64,000 nucleotides of DNA from assembly GCA_031772625.1 (NCBI GenBank), contig CM062814.1, positions 367,607,781-367,671,780 on the forward strand. The letters run 5' to 3'. Shown one piece after another: positions 33,961 through 45,997 of this stretch; the stretch's first letter is position 1; every line of letters begins with the position of its first letter. This DNA comes from Pinus tabuliformis (lineage: Eukaryota > Streptophyta > Pinopsida > Pinales > Pinaceae). The notes under the pieces were generated by a model. It made no database searches, was not told the origin of the DNA, and worked only from the letters and a program-made list of their open reading frames with translations. The translations under genes were made by a program, and so were the position numbers.

Positions 33961-35270
33961 TGTCAGGATTCAATTTCTCGATCTATAATGCTTCAAAAGG
34001 AGGAGGAGGAATTGAATTGGAAGGTTGACCAGATGAACTCACCTCATTTCCATTATCAACAAGACCCTTAGATCCGTAATATTTTGACCTTGTAGTTATC
34101 ATAACTTGTTGCGAAGACATCATCGTGGTATCGTGTGGTGTGGAAGAGGAAGATGTATTATGAAAAACAATCTTGGTACCTTGAGAAGGAAATGGATCCT
34201 TAAAAACTACAGGAGTTGGAGAACCTTTAATGAATTTGGAAACCTCTGCTCGATGTGGGCATTCCTTCGTATAATGATCCTCATCGCAAATACAGCAAGG
34301 ATAGTGAGGCTTTTATTTCTCGTTAGTAGGTTCAGTTTTAGCAAGCTTTTCTTTCGATGAAGTATTTTGTTTCGATTTAACTTTCCCCTTCTTTTTACCT
34401 CCAGTTGACTGACTCTTTCTAGTAGATGATTCTATGGAATTAATTTCGGAAATAGCTTATGGAGAAAGGTTTTCAGACGATGATTCTTGTATGGCTAAAG
34501 TCTGAGTACTTTTAGAATTTTTATTTTTCCGCTTAGAATATTGGCTAGCAAAACCTATTATACCATTAACAACATTAGATCCTATAGGATATGTAATTAT
34601 TGGATCACTTGTAGGGTGCGATAAATTGAGGATATTCTTGTACAAGGTGATAGATTCGGTGTAGACTAAGTCTAAATATTGGGCATGAGCAATTAAGTTC
34701 TCTTCTACGAAGACAACTCCCTTAGAAAAATCCTCAGTAATAACATGAAGAAGTGACTTCATAAACTATTCAGCTAAAATATGATCTAGAATAAAAACTT
34801 TGACTAACCGACGTCTACATCTCCATTCATGTATATGATCAGAAATATGAGTTGATTTTTGTTGTTTTAAAGAATTCAATAGTTCGATACTAGTATCATA
34901 TTAAATCAGTAGATGGAAATGGGTTAAAAACGTTGTTGCTAGAGAGTTAAAGTTGTGGAAAGAGGCACAATGTAGCTCAATGTACCATTTGGATGTTGAG
35001 CCAGTTAAAGTTCGTTGGAAAAGGTGAAGATAGATGGAATCATCGATTAAGAAACCAAAGATGATATGTCATCACATGTTTGGATGGGTCTTCTCCCAAT
35101 TTGCCTTCAAATTTGGGTATGTCACTTTGTAAGTTGGTAGGAATCTCCAGCCAATAAGAATATTAATAAATGGGATCATTTGTTAACTGAGATAAATCAA
35201 GTAAATCTAGGGTTGAAATAAATGGTAATTGTCTGTTAGGGTCTTGCATTAAAGTTTAATAACCTTGTGG
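33961..35270 (-). pseudogene. A gag core with zinc knuckle
   Basis: Reading toward lower coordinates: PKFEGKLGEDPSKHVMTY near 35130-35075, WYIELHCASFHNFNSL near 34990-34940, FMKSLLHVITEDFSKGVVFVEE (open frame 34762-34457), then a Lys-rich stretch and a zinc knuckle CCICDEDHYTKECPHRAE near 34310-34245. The knuckle is one residue shorter than the CX2CX4HX4C consensus. Stops and frameshifts are scattered through it. Gag would coat the RNA and form particles. Confidence 0.75.
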
Positions 35271-37140
35271 GTTAAGACCAACCGCTGGAGGAGGGTACCC
35301 AGGATATCCTGGAATAGCATTTGCATTTGGAATTGGAATTCCATCACGGTAACTAGGGTGAACCATACCAGGTTGAGGGTAAACAAAGACTTGATACGTA
35401 TGACTAGGGTATGGTTGACTCTATAAAGATTGAGATTGACCCATTTTACCTAATTAATATTGCCCCTATACAGGTTGAACTTGCAAAGGTTGACCTTGAA
35501 CAAATTGATTTTGAACAGGTTGAATTTGAATAAATTGACCTTGGAAAGGTGGGTTTTGGAAAGTTTGACCTTGGAAAGTTGGAATTTGAAAAACCTTTCC
35601 TTATAAAGGTGGAACCTAATAAGCTTGACCTTCAAAAGGTGGGCTTTGAAAAGATTGGCCTTCAAAAGGTGTTTGCGTTGTTCCTATAGTGGGTTGCTCG
35701 ATAGGAATCTGTAGTATAGAATGGACCATAGGAATAATTTGATATGAAGAAACCCGAGAGATTTCTTGAGTAGATTGAGGAAAAAATATTTGAGGGGTAG
35801 CTGGAGAGATCATTTGTGATACTCCTGGGATAGATTTCTAAGGAGAACTTGGACCTGATTTCCAAAAAAGTGCTTGAGTAGGTTTTTGTGGTGCACTCTA
35901 AATAGGTCGTTGAATCGGTTGTTGAATAGGTGTTTGAGGAATTCCCCGACAAGTTGTTGGACAACTATTTGTGAAATCCCCTCAACAAGCTATAGGACAG
36001 GTATGAGAATACTTGGAACATGTATTTGAGGAATAGGTTGTCCAATAGGCTGAAAAGGTTCATAAAATGGCACTTGTGGAGTAACTAGACCAAATTGTAG
36101 ATTAAAAGCAAGATTCCAAATAATGTTTGTCCCATGGTAAGGAGTACCCACCAAAGGTTCAATTACAATAGGTGGACCTAGACCGGGCTGAGGTATCTCA
36201 CCATACGTTTCGGTAAAATCCTGATCCCCAACCATAGGATAAGATCTGAAAATAGGTCACCCTCCAAGTGGAGGAAAGGTGGTTGCTCCCTAGGTAGGTA
36301 ATGAACAACAGTTGGGGTTACTTGAGGGTTACTTGAGTTACTAGATACCATGATATTTTTTTGGTCTGATGTCGTAAGCACTTCAGAAATGGATGCCATG
36401 CTCTCAAAAGTAGATGTAAATAAACCAAATGACCAAGTAAAAGGCTGAGGAGAATAAGTGGCTTCCGAAAAAGTACCAGTAGGTGACTGGTATCCAGGAG
36501 GAACTGATGGACTACCATAAAATATTGATTTCGGGGAGCGTTGGTTCCTAATAGGAATTTATGACATAGTTCTTTCTCGTGAATAAAAATGAATGCGTGG
36601 TAGTGACAAATTCTGACCTAAAAAGATCAAAGTGGTAGAATATGAAGGATTAGAGCAGAAAAGAAAGAAAGGAACCCTTGGGTCAAAATATTCACTACCA
36701 GTAAATGAAAAATGACGTGTTTCTATCTCTTCATTTTCGGTAATATCTTCATTTCTAATTAACCTAAGAGGTAATCTAGACATAATTATCATCCTCCTTT
36801 GAGGTGAAGGTGGCTCAGGAGTAGAAGCTATAACAATCAAAGGTGATTCAGGTTGAGAAAATTTAGACTTATTTTATTCTATGTCTAGTTCAGTTAGTTC
36901 AGTGTCTAAAACTTCACCAATATCATATTTAGTTTGAACTACTTTGGTAATATTTGGGCCAGAGTGAACTACTCCTTATTCTATTTCTTAAGTTGGATTC
37001 AATTCAGTTTCTATTGTCTCATTTGTAAAATTGTTGATGCTTCAGGTTCTTCTGAGGCTTTAGATCCTGTTGACTTTGACCCTTTAGTTTTTATCCTTTC
37101 CAATTGAATAGGTTGTATTTAGGAGGTTTACCTTGCATTC
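35271..37140 (-). pseudogene. A gag N-terminal Gln/Pro-rich region
   Basis: Minus-strand frames give proline-, glutamine- and serine-rich low-complexity sequence. Examples are SQPYSYTYQVFVYPQPGM near 35430-35370, the frame 36235-35990 and the frame 36840-36559 (MIVIASTPEPPSPQRR). A possible start methionine (MQGKPP) lies near 37137, though a stop follows within about 17 codons. Element B has a matching region at 55.9-56.8 kb. Such long, fast-changing N-termini occur in gag or pre-gag ORFs of Tat-type elements. Its role is unknown. Confidence 0.6.
35450..35680 (-). repeat. Coding minisatellite in A gag (FQ/QGQ repeats)
   Basis: Units of about 15-33 bp built on (AAGGT)(TGACCTT) on the + strand repeat about ten times. 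On the - strand they encode variants of P-F-x-G-Q-x-F-Q. The frame of 71 codons at 35665-35450 is an out-of-frame reading of this repeat. Confidence 0.75.
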
Positions 37141-39030
37141 TATGTAACTTTCTTGGTGATTCATCAAGAATCAAAATTTATCACAAAATTAAACAATATT
37201 CACAATCCAATCCTATGGTCTCTAAAAGTTAAAAATAAACAATTAACACATGCTAAAAAAATTGAAGGATTAAAACCATGCAAATAAGGTTTTCACAGCA
37301 AGATGACTAGTTGGTGCTGAAATCTAATTTCGCATAAATGAAAGTGAAAAGTGGCTATAGATAGAGTGGGTGGAACCAGTTATGCTGACAACCTACTTAA
37401 TGTACATGATCTGGTGCAAGTAAACTTCATTTATGGCATCTTGAATGAAGAAAACCCTCGAGAAATTTCCAAGTGAGTCTAGCCAATGTCTGTTCAAGGT
37501 ACAATAGAGACTTCCCCTCCACCGTCACCTTAGGTGAAAGCCGTAATAATATGGTCACTAAGGTTACCACATAAAACAATTCAACCTAGGGTGACAGTCA
37601 TAGATCAGACATACACACAAGGGAAAATTAACAAAGCTCAATCCCCTTGAAATTTCCTCAACATGGTTAATATGAGGTTTACTTCTAAGTGACTCCCAAG
37701 TACCTTTTGGCACCATTTTTATTACGTGTAAATCATTGTACCATAGCCAATGAAGTGGGATCGTTTGCTTCACTGGGTCTGATATGATCTCAAGCTTGAC
37801 TCCTTTGTAAGGGGAGCCTCACAGAGAAAACTTGTAGTAAATGGATTTTTCTCCCTATCACAAGATGCTAATGTTTGTTTGCAGCTTTGGAAAGTTAAAT
37901 CACTTTCCTATTCCAAAGCCCTACAACCTGATTTACTATGGGTGGAAAAAAGCCATAAAAATAAAACTTTCTATATTAATTTTATTAGCGTTGATTCTAA
38001 GAGTTGTTATTTACTCAAATGTAATGGATGTGAAACTAATGAAATTATGACTTGACGCAATTCCTAATGTAGTCGAAAATGAAAATGTAATATTTTTGTT
38101 TCATTGAAAATATATCTGAAGGAAAAACTCTTTCAACTTCTCAACTAAAATGTAAACAAAACTCTAAATCCCAGTATATCCCTTTTCCTAAACTACAGAT
38201 ATCCAATTTCAAATAACCCATATATTCAAAATAATTTCAAACTTTCACTTTTCCCAATAACATACAAAATCAAGATATGTCTCTTTTCATACAATCACTC
38301 AAAAATTTGCAAAATGTAATAAGAAACCAATAATCGCTAAAAAATCAATTTTCCTAAGTGAATGTTATGAATTCACTTGGAACAAAATGACAGTTCATGA
38401 ACACTTCAACAATAGAAATAAAAATGAATTTTCATTTCCAAACTAGCACAAGAAGTGTTTTTACAAATAATACCTATCTTGTAAATCATTGATTTTGACA
38501 CACAAATCAAACTTACACAAAAGAGAAAAATGGACTCAAAACATGATGTAATCGACAGAAGAAAGATATGTATTCAACACAACAAGACCAACAGATCTCT
38601 CTTTTTATAGATCAATCATTCATTGGATGAGACTGTACCCTAATTTATAAAACCAAGACAATCAAAAGAAAATATTTGAATAACACTCAACCAGACTAAA
38701 AAAAACTTAGAGAAGCTACAAACATGTGTAAATTAACAGGAAAAACCAAACATTTTGGACTGGATAAGGATAAAACTATTTTTTTAAAATTCCAGGTATG
38801 TGTGCAGGTTTTAGAAGAAACCAATGCGTATACTCTCTATTTCTAAAAGATAGATGCAATGATATACAAATTGTGCCTACAACCTAAGTGTGCACATCGG
38901 GGAATTTTGGAAAAAATAAAAGATAAGTCAAATCCAACTCAGAATCCAAAATTTTAAGATTTCTAGACACTCAAGGATTGTACAGAAGGTTCAAAATTTC
39001 AAACAATAAAAGTAGTGGAAAGTGAGCTGA
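37141..39030 (-). other. A 5' leader region
   Basis: There is no recognisable coding sequence between the gag start and the PBS. It is AT-rich. The frames at 37564-37773 (-) and 37841-38050 (+) have no domain support. Its length (about 1.9 kb) is large for a leader, but long leaders occur in the Tat/Ogre group. Confidence 0.55.
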
Positions 39031-39031
39031 T

Positions 39032-39050
39032 TCCCCAATGGAGTCTCCAA
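39032..39050 (-). promoter_or_regulatory. A primer binding site
   Basis: On the - strand, TTGGAGACTCCATTGGGGA lies 7 bases after the LTR end (GTCAACA). The TGG start and the 18-base GC-richer block in an AT-rich setting mark a PBS. The primer tRNA is not named here. Confidence 0.75.
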
Positions 39051-39057
39051 TTTTTTA

Positions 39058-39830
39058 TGTTGACTTATCCCTCTTGTGGATAAGATCGATCTCACTAGAA
39101 TTAAAAAAAAAAAAAAACTAGTAACAAACGATGACTAACCGCTACCTTTCTCTATACTATGATTGACTAAAATAGATACAATGATAGAGACCAATTACCA
39201 TTTAAATTAAATGATTGATGAATTTCCATTCAAAACTTTCAAGCATTCGCTCCTTGATGCTTTATAGATCCTCTTTTCACTCCCCACAACTTATCCATAA
39301 TGTCATGAAGGAGATCTTCATAGACAGAAATAAACAAGAGATCAAAGCATTGATTATATAATCATAAGTGATAAATGCACTAATTAATAAATTGTTTATC
39401 ATAAAATGATCAATATGCAATCACAATGTATGTACGTGATCAAGGAATCCTGCAAATTATATCAACAAAGATGTAATTGAGAAATAAAACTTTCCTTTAT
39501 ATTAATAATATGGAGAATAGCCTTACAACCATGTAGCCTTGATGTTGCAAGTCCCTTCCCACAGTATCCAACCATCTCCTTGAATGAATAGCCTTCCAAC
39601 CTTATTCCTGCATCATAAGCCTACTTCAAACAATTCACAAGCCTCAGTTAGCTTTATAAGCCAAGAGTGGGAAGTTTCAGATCCATTTTCTAAGGGATGA
39701 GATCCACTAATGGTGGGATAGGGATTCCAAAAAGAGAGGGAGTTTCTCCATGATGGGAGGGATTATGGCAGAATAGGAAACCATTTGAAGCTTGTTGGTT
39801 GGGATAGATGCTACCAACAATGCTTCTACA
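39058..39830 (-). repeat. A 5' LTR (outer end tentative)
   Basis: The inner end is clear: on the + strand it begins TGTTGACTTATCCC directly next to the PBS. The outer end is placed at ...TTCTACA (39830), so that on the - strand the LTR would start TGTAGAAG. No second copy is present in the window to confirm it. It contains an A14-like run near 39105. Confidence 0.5.
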
Positions 39831-40089
39831 CTTTATTTTTTTATTTTTACATGCATTAAGTCATGTTCACGGGTCATAGTGTAAGACAATGCATACTTAT
39901 GTGAATATCCTAATGATCGTCTCTTCATATGTGCATAAATTGACTAGGGAGCTATGCAAGTAGCCAAAAACAGGGTTTTGTACCATGTGATCCAGTATAT
40001 CCACTTTCTTTGGGATAATTTAGTTTCTAACTTTGCAGGGGAATGCTTTGCGAAACACTTATGTATATAAAAATATCCAAACCGATGGT

Positions 40090-42380
40090 CATTTTCCAAA
40101 TGCAAAAACATGACGTGTAACTCCTACACACACCAATAATCTCCTTTTGATGAAAATTTCATTAATATTGGTCATTTTCACCAAGCTTTTGAAAGAGGAA
40201 AGTTGTTGACTAGGGAGGATACAAGTAGACTACAAAAGTTTAGAGAAACTGCTTATGAGGACTTCTTTAACTAGAATATTCTTCATTCAAATATTGCAAT
40301 TAAAGAGATAAAATCTGTTAACAGTCTGAAATACAATTTCAATGACATTATTTGGGACCATGTTTCCTCCTCCCAAAAAATAAAAGAATCCCAACAAGAA
40401 AAGGTTCCTAATGTTTTTTTTGTAGCTCTAGGGATAAGTACAATAAAAGAAAGAACTCTTAAATAAAAAGAGTCAGATACTGAGATAAACCAACAAGGTC
40501 AAAGGAACACAAAAGCCAAAGGTCAGGAACAACATAGACCATAGAAAGAACACACAACAGAAAAACATATTTCCTCTAACAACAGTATCACTATTATTGA
40601 CGTCCTAGATGAAATGACCAAGGAACATACATTAGGGTAATTTTGAGGTCTCAAAAGGGCCTCCTAAGGAAATTATAAAATAATAGTTCCAAATAATAAA
40701 ATAATATTAGATGACATCATCAAATTTTAGAGGGAAAAAAGAAAAACTATTTTTTCAACTCGCATTTTCAACTTATCTTCGTATGGGTCTACTCAAATTT
40801 CAAGTGGAAACACTCGTTGGATGCATAATTTGATTCCTCATCCAAGGAGTACCCATGTTTCATACTTTTGATGGACCCTGCTACACAAAAAATGATAAAT
40901 ACATGAAAAATGTGATTGCAATCACGTTTTTCATGTATTTCTCATTTTTCGTGTAGTGGGGTCCATAGAAAGTATGCAACATGTGTACTCCATGGATCAA
41001 GAATTAAATTTTGCATCCAATGAGTCCTCATGCTTAGAATTTTAGTAAAACCTTAGGGAGATAGGTTAAAAAATACCAGTTGAAAAAGTAGTTTTATTAT
41101 TTTATTATTTTTAAATATTTTTACTTTTTTACTCCAAAAATGTTGAATCATCCCCCATGGTTGACAAAATCATCTTGAATCCTATTTGTTCTTATAATGT
41201 TTATTTTGGTTGTACATTTTTCTTAGCAGGCCCATTTTAGACCTCAAAATTCCCCTAATGCAAAGACAAAGAAAATTAATGAGGAACTTCAATATATACA
41301 GATTGATATGAAAAAAGAAGAGAAAACTATGAGGACCCCTTTGTCAACATTAACCTATTTCTCCAATAGAGAAAAAGAGTTTCTTGAGTAGCAAGAATAA
41401 AGTACCCAAATATTTATTCCACAGACTTCTCATGGCACAACAATGACACCAATTCCTACAAAAATCCATCTAGAGTCTTTTTTATTTAATCCTGTCACTG
41501 AAGTAGAAATTATTCTAGAAAGTGTTCCATCCTTGACTAAGTACTACTTTAATGCTCAAACCAATTCAGTTGTCAGAAGAAAAAAGAAAAGAAAGCTTGG
41601 AATTTTTGAAACCATGTCAGAATTCAATTGGCGGGAAACATGAAATGTTGAGGAAGAAGCTGAAGAATGCCCCCAGTCTCTAGGAGCCTTTGTCAATTAC
41701 AAGCAAAACCATGCCGGTGAACATTCCGCTACCTACAAGAATACCCTACAGAAGATAAAACATCTAGAAAGAGAAATAGAGAAAAGTGAAGCTTTCAGTG
41801 AAAAGAGTTGGCAAAACCATTCCACAATGCTTGTAGGCTGGTTTGCCATTCAAAGACATGAATTATAGAATGAATCAATTTAAAGTCATGAAGCAGAAAA
41901 TAGCCTCCATATTGTTAAGGCCTAAGAAATACAAGTGAGTCAAATATTGAGGAAATTGCAGGGTAAGTTTTAGAAATAAATGGACAAAATGTATAGTTTT
42001 TTTCAACAAAATTTGGATCTTCAAGACATAATAGAATCTTTGGTGGAAGAAGATAAGTACATCAAAGAAAAATTCAAATCAACTCTTGAATGGGAAACAC
42101 AATTCTATCCTGACAGCATCTCAAAGTATTCAAAAAGGATAAAATACTAATGTTTACTTCTTTGTGTCAACAACAATCTGAGGCAAACGAAATCAATGAA
42201 TTCATCAAAAGGGCAACTAAAAATTGTCTGTTAGTATGGGAGATGGGGAAAATTTTTATAGAGGAATTCAATTTGTTAAGATCCAAACCATTAAAAGATG
42301 TAAAACCTGACTCAATGAAACATAATCTCAAAGACACCACCATAGATGACCAGAAAGTCATAAACAACCTCAAAACCTAG
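40090..42380 (+). pseudogene. Decayed + strand ORF of unknown family, coiled-coil rich
   Basis: Pieces in one direction read as protein: GHFPNAKT and TPTHTNNLL (about 40095-40150), GHFHQAFERGKLLTREDTSRL (about 40170-40235), YEDFFN, then TIIDVLDEMTKEH up to the MITE. After it come KTKKINEELQYIQIDMKKEE, PIPTKIHLESFLFNP, an IKHLEREIEKSE-type coiled coil, and the frame 42150-42380. The text continues smoothly across the MITE. Stops and at least two frameshifts are present. I do not recognise the family. It could be an extra ORF of a Tat-type element, a different retroelement gag, or something else. Confidence 0.5.
40630..41260. mobile_element. Foldback MITE, 631 bp
   Basis: The two ends are inverted copies: CATTAGGGTAATTTTGAGGT at the left and, reversed, CATTAGGGGAATTTTGAGGT at the right. 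The complementarity continues through both arms to a palindromic centre near 40906-40925 (TGATTGCAATCA). No transposase is encoded. A target-site duplication is not clear, so the superfamily is not assigned. It interrupts the decayed ORF described above. Confidence 0.8.
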
Positions 42381-42830
42381 AATCAAGAACTATTTCATAT
42401 ATTTGTGTAGTTTCCCTTTGAGCAAATCAAACTGATTTCCAAATTTATAATCAATTACAAAAGGAACCTAAGAGTTGTGCATAATTCATATCTATGTGCG
42501 AAGTGAATAGCACTCATTTTCATCCTATCGACTTCTCAACAATTCCTCAATTGTACTCAGATTGGGCTAACTACATCGAGGAAAACACACCACATTTTCT
42601 CAGAATGGACAAAGAAGGTTCAGATGAGGAGGAAAAATCTTGAGCGGCCTGTGAGATTCCCCTGCACAAAATCCTTTCAGGAAGGATTAAAATTTCGGAG
42701 CAGAAATTCTTCTTTTTTGGAGACAAACCTTATCGATTTTTTTATTCCACACTATTGAACAAACTTTCCTTTTATTTAATGTTATGTATGTGAACTCTTA
42801 CGTTGGAGTAAGGGTCTGCATGTTGATTAT
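42381..42830. other. Spacer between decayed ORF and tandem array
   Basis: The sequence is AT-rich and shows no domain, repeat or RNA gene. Confidence 0.4.
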
Positions 42831-42849
42831 GTGTAAGACTTTTATTTCC

Positions 42850-44950
42850 AAAGTATTTTTTGAACTGAAAGCTTTTTAAAGAGGAAAACCTAGACTTGAA
42901 TTCATGTTGTTCCTATGATCACTTTCACTTCTTGATGGATAAACCTGCCCTTTAGTTCTTAATTTTACTCATGTTTATCTATAGCTCAATAATGGTATCT
43001 TGTGCTCAACAATTTTTCGGATATGGTACACCTTGTTTTCTCGCTGAAAGCAATTTGTTATTTTTGCATGTGATTGCATATCTATTTTGAAGTGAAGCCT
43101 AGTATTGAAAATCTATCGCACTAAACTATTATTGTTTTGAACATAGTTTATTTTGAAGATCTATATTTCAGGGTTTAATTGTACATATATTTTTAGAACA
43201 TCAGTTGTATTTTTCGCATATGGTACACCTTGTTTTCGTGCTGAAAGAAATTTTATATTTTTTCCTGTGATTTCATATCTATTTGAAAGTCAAGCCTCAT
43301 ATTGAAACCATAGTGAACTAAACGTGTATCGTTTTCAACATAGTTTATTTTAAATATATGTAGTTCATGGTTTACATGTATATATATATTTTGAAGCATC
43401 ACTTGCATTTCCGAAGAAATTTTTAAAGAAATTTTTTTTTTCGAAAACAAAACTCTCAGTTAAATGTGTATGACCTATGGGATTAATTCAGTGTCATATC
43501 TTTCATTTTTTAAATGGATGTGTATGTTTCTCAATTGTTAACTTCATTCATGTCTATCTATGGTTGAATATTTCCACATTCTCTTAAACACTCCTTAGGA
43601 TATGGAACACTAATTCTTTTCCTCTGTCAAAGTAAATATGGTTGGTTTCTGCTCTGTGCTCGCATATCTCTTTTCCATTGAACCACGATATTGTAGCTAT
43701 ACTGCACTAAATTGATCATGTTTTCAACATGGTTTATTTTCAAGTTTCTTATTACTGTCATTACATCCAATCATATTATGCAAGAAGACTTGTATTTCCA
43801 ATAACAAAATTTAACAAAAAGCTTTTTCCAACACAAAAGTAGGAGTTGAATCTATTTCAACCTATCACATTGATTTCCTGTCGTCAATCTAATTTATTAA
43901 TACATGTATTTGATACTCATCTCTTAAATTTATCCATGTATGTGTCTGGATGAATATTAGGATATTCTCTTAAACACTTGTCAACATATGTTACACAGTT
44001 TTTCCCTGTCAAAGGAAATTGTTATCTGTTCTCTGATTCCAAATCTATTTCATAGTGAAGTGTCTTACTCAAACTACAGTTTAGATAATCACTCTAATTT
44101 TGAAAGTAAATTATTTTCATGTGGTTTATTTATGACAGTACAAGAAAATATATTTTTCAAACAAGGTTTGTATTTCAACATGTAATATTTCAAGTTAAAA
44201 CTTTAAGTAGAAAAAAACTCTGACTTCTGTGCTAAGTGAGCCACCAGGTTGATTAGATGTCATGACTTTTATCTCTTAACCGACATATCTTATACCTAAC
44301 TTTTAACTTTATCAATCTATATATGTTCCCTCATAAAAGGATATTTTGTTAAACACTTCCCAACATATGTTTCAACTACTTCTTTATGTCAAAGAAACTT
44401 GTAATATGTTCTTTGAACGCATATGTATTTCATAGTGAACCTTACTATTCAAACTACAGTACGCTTAATGATTCATGTTATAGTCATAGCTTCTTTTCAA
44501 GTAATATTTTTCTGCCACCACATGCAAATATTTTTTTGAAACAACATTTATTATTTCCCAATCAATTGTTGTAGTGAAAGCTTTTGTAAAACAAAATCAT
44601 GTGTTGAATGCCTATTTAGCTATCATACAAATTTCCTATCTTTAATTTGTTTTGTTGGTGCACGTATTTCCTACTCACTTATTGACTTTATTCATGTCTA
44701 AATCTTCTTGTATACAATGATATCCTATTAAACGCTTGTTACCATATATTCAACTTTATTTTCTCTGTCAAAGAACATTTTTATGTGTTGTGTGATTACA
44801 TATATTTTTTATTGTGAACCCTCACATTCAAACGATAATGCACCTAGTTTTTCTTCTTCTCAATAAAAGTTGTTTCCAAGCAATGTACATTCTGGCGATA
44901 CAGGAAATAATATTTTTCTTAGAATATTTTAATTAAATAGAAATAATTTT
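42850..44950 (+). repeat. Degenerate tandem array, period about 375-385 bp
   Basis: A phrase of the form CATATG(G/T)(T/A)(A/T)CAC...CTTTTTCCCTGTCAAAG recurs at about 43020, 43216, 43601, 43986, 44362 and 44733. It is followed each time by a CATATCTATTT-GTGAA-ACT block, a TTTATTT-CAAG block and a TTCATGTCTATCT-like block. Spacing is about 385, 385, 376 and 371 bp, with a half-unit (196 bp) near the start. Small frames inside (43988-44185, 44386-44574) are shadows of the repeat. Confidence 0.75.
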
Positions 44951-45997
44951 GTTACAATGATATTTTCTTTAACCATTACTCTTTCTTTTTAAGTGTGACA
45001 TATGCATTTTTTTCATTTTAGCAAAACTTTGGAAAGAAAAAGGTGGTAAAATCATCAAACCATCCAACAATTTCACTCTTGATATAGTTGTAAATGTCAA
45101 ACCCTAGACCTCTCTATCTACTATATCAACAACAACTCATTGCAAAGTCATCCCTGGCGATTTGTGTATACTAAATGTCCACGCTAGTTTTAAAGGTGTT
45201 ATAAAGAATTTACAATTGTGGACAAAGGTAACCTCCCTAGACCTAGTGGACTAGTCTAGAACAACATAAGGCAAAGAACATAGAGTTTTTTTAGAGAAGT
45301 TAGAAAATTGAAAGAGGGTTGTCTCAAATTTGTTGCAAGCTTTTCTTGTCTCCTCACTGGTAAGCTTGAATTGTTGCTCCAAGTGCTATAATTAGAACCC
45401 ACACACACAACTAAATGAAGAAAAGGATCCAAAAAAACCAAGTAGCATAAACTAACACCCCTATTCAATTAATTAACAAGGAATTGAAATATATAAGTGT
45501 TAACATAACATGAAAAATATAGGAAAGTAAGATACTCTTTGTATTAATAGGAAGAAGAGAGAGTTTACAACCATAAATAGTAGATGTTCTTGTAGAAGTA
45601 TCCCCAAGTTGACTTGTCCTTCCTTGTTAGAAATCACACCTCAATGTCAACTACAATGCATGTATATGATGATTCATTTAGATCGAAGGCAACAACATAG
45701 GGGTACTATCAATCTCGAAAATCCAACCCTAATTAATTATATGGAAGTAAATTTATAGGAGAGGGATGGTAGTTTAGGATTTACAATAATGGGATTATGA
45801 TCTAGATATGATGGGGGGATGAGCTCAAGGGATAAGAGGTGAAGTCTCCAAAATAGGATCATACAAGATTCGATCTTCTTATCCATGGTGAATAGTTAAA
45901 ACAACCCTTGAAACCTTCTGGACAAGGAATCTTTCGATTTTTTTTTTAGTTTTCTCAAATTTCTAGAATCAGCACACCTAATGAAGGGAGAAACAAG
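44951..45997. other. Unassigned repeat-like DNA
   Basis: There is no coding sequence. The stretch at 45520-45590 (…TTTGTATTAATAGGAAGAAG…TTTACAACCA) resembles part of A's 5' LTR (39485-39535), so this may be the relic of another LTR. Not resolved. Confidence 0.35.

Larger units (their letters stand above)
4975..39830 (-). mobile_element. Element A: Tat-like Ty3/gypsy element, split by two nested insertions
   Basis: On the - strand the order is 5' LTR (from about 39830 to 39058), PBS, leader, gag (37.1-34.0 kb), protease and a conserved linker (33.9-33.05 kb), [N2], linker continued (21690-21315), [N1], RT (8.5-7.8 kb), RNase H, integrase, a second RNase H (5829-5386) and an antisense ORF remnant. 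Without N1, N2 and their TSD copies the internal part is about 10 kb. The extra RNase H and antisense ORF are traits reported for the plant Tat/Ogre lineage. All domains carry stops. The 3' end is cut off near 4975, next to E. Confidence 0.85.

Noticed and set aside
35450-35665. A 71-codon Lys/Leu/Phe-rich frame
   Set aside because: It is an out-of-frame reading of the gag minisatellite.
45520-45600. A possible LTR related to A's 5' LTR
   Set aside because: The similarity is short and I could not extend it to ends, so it is left as unassigned.
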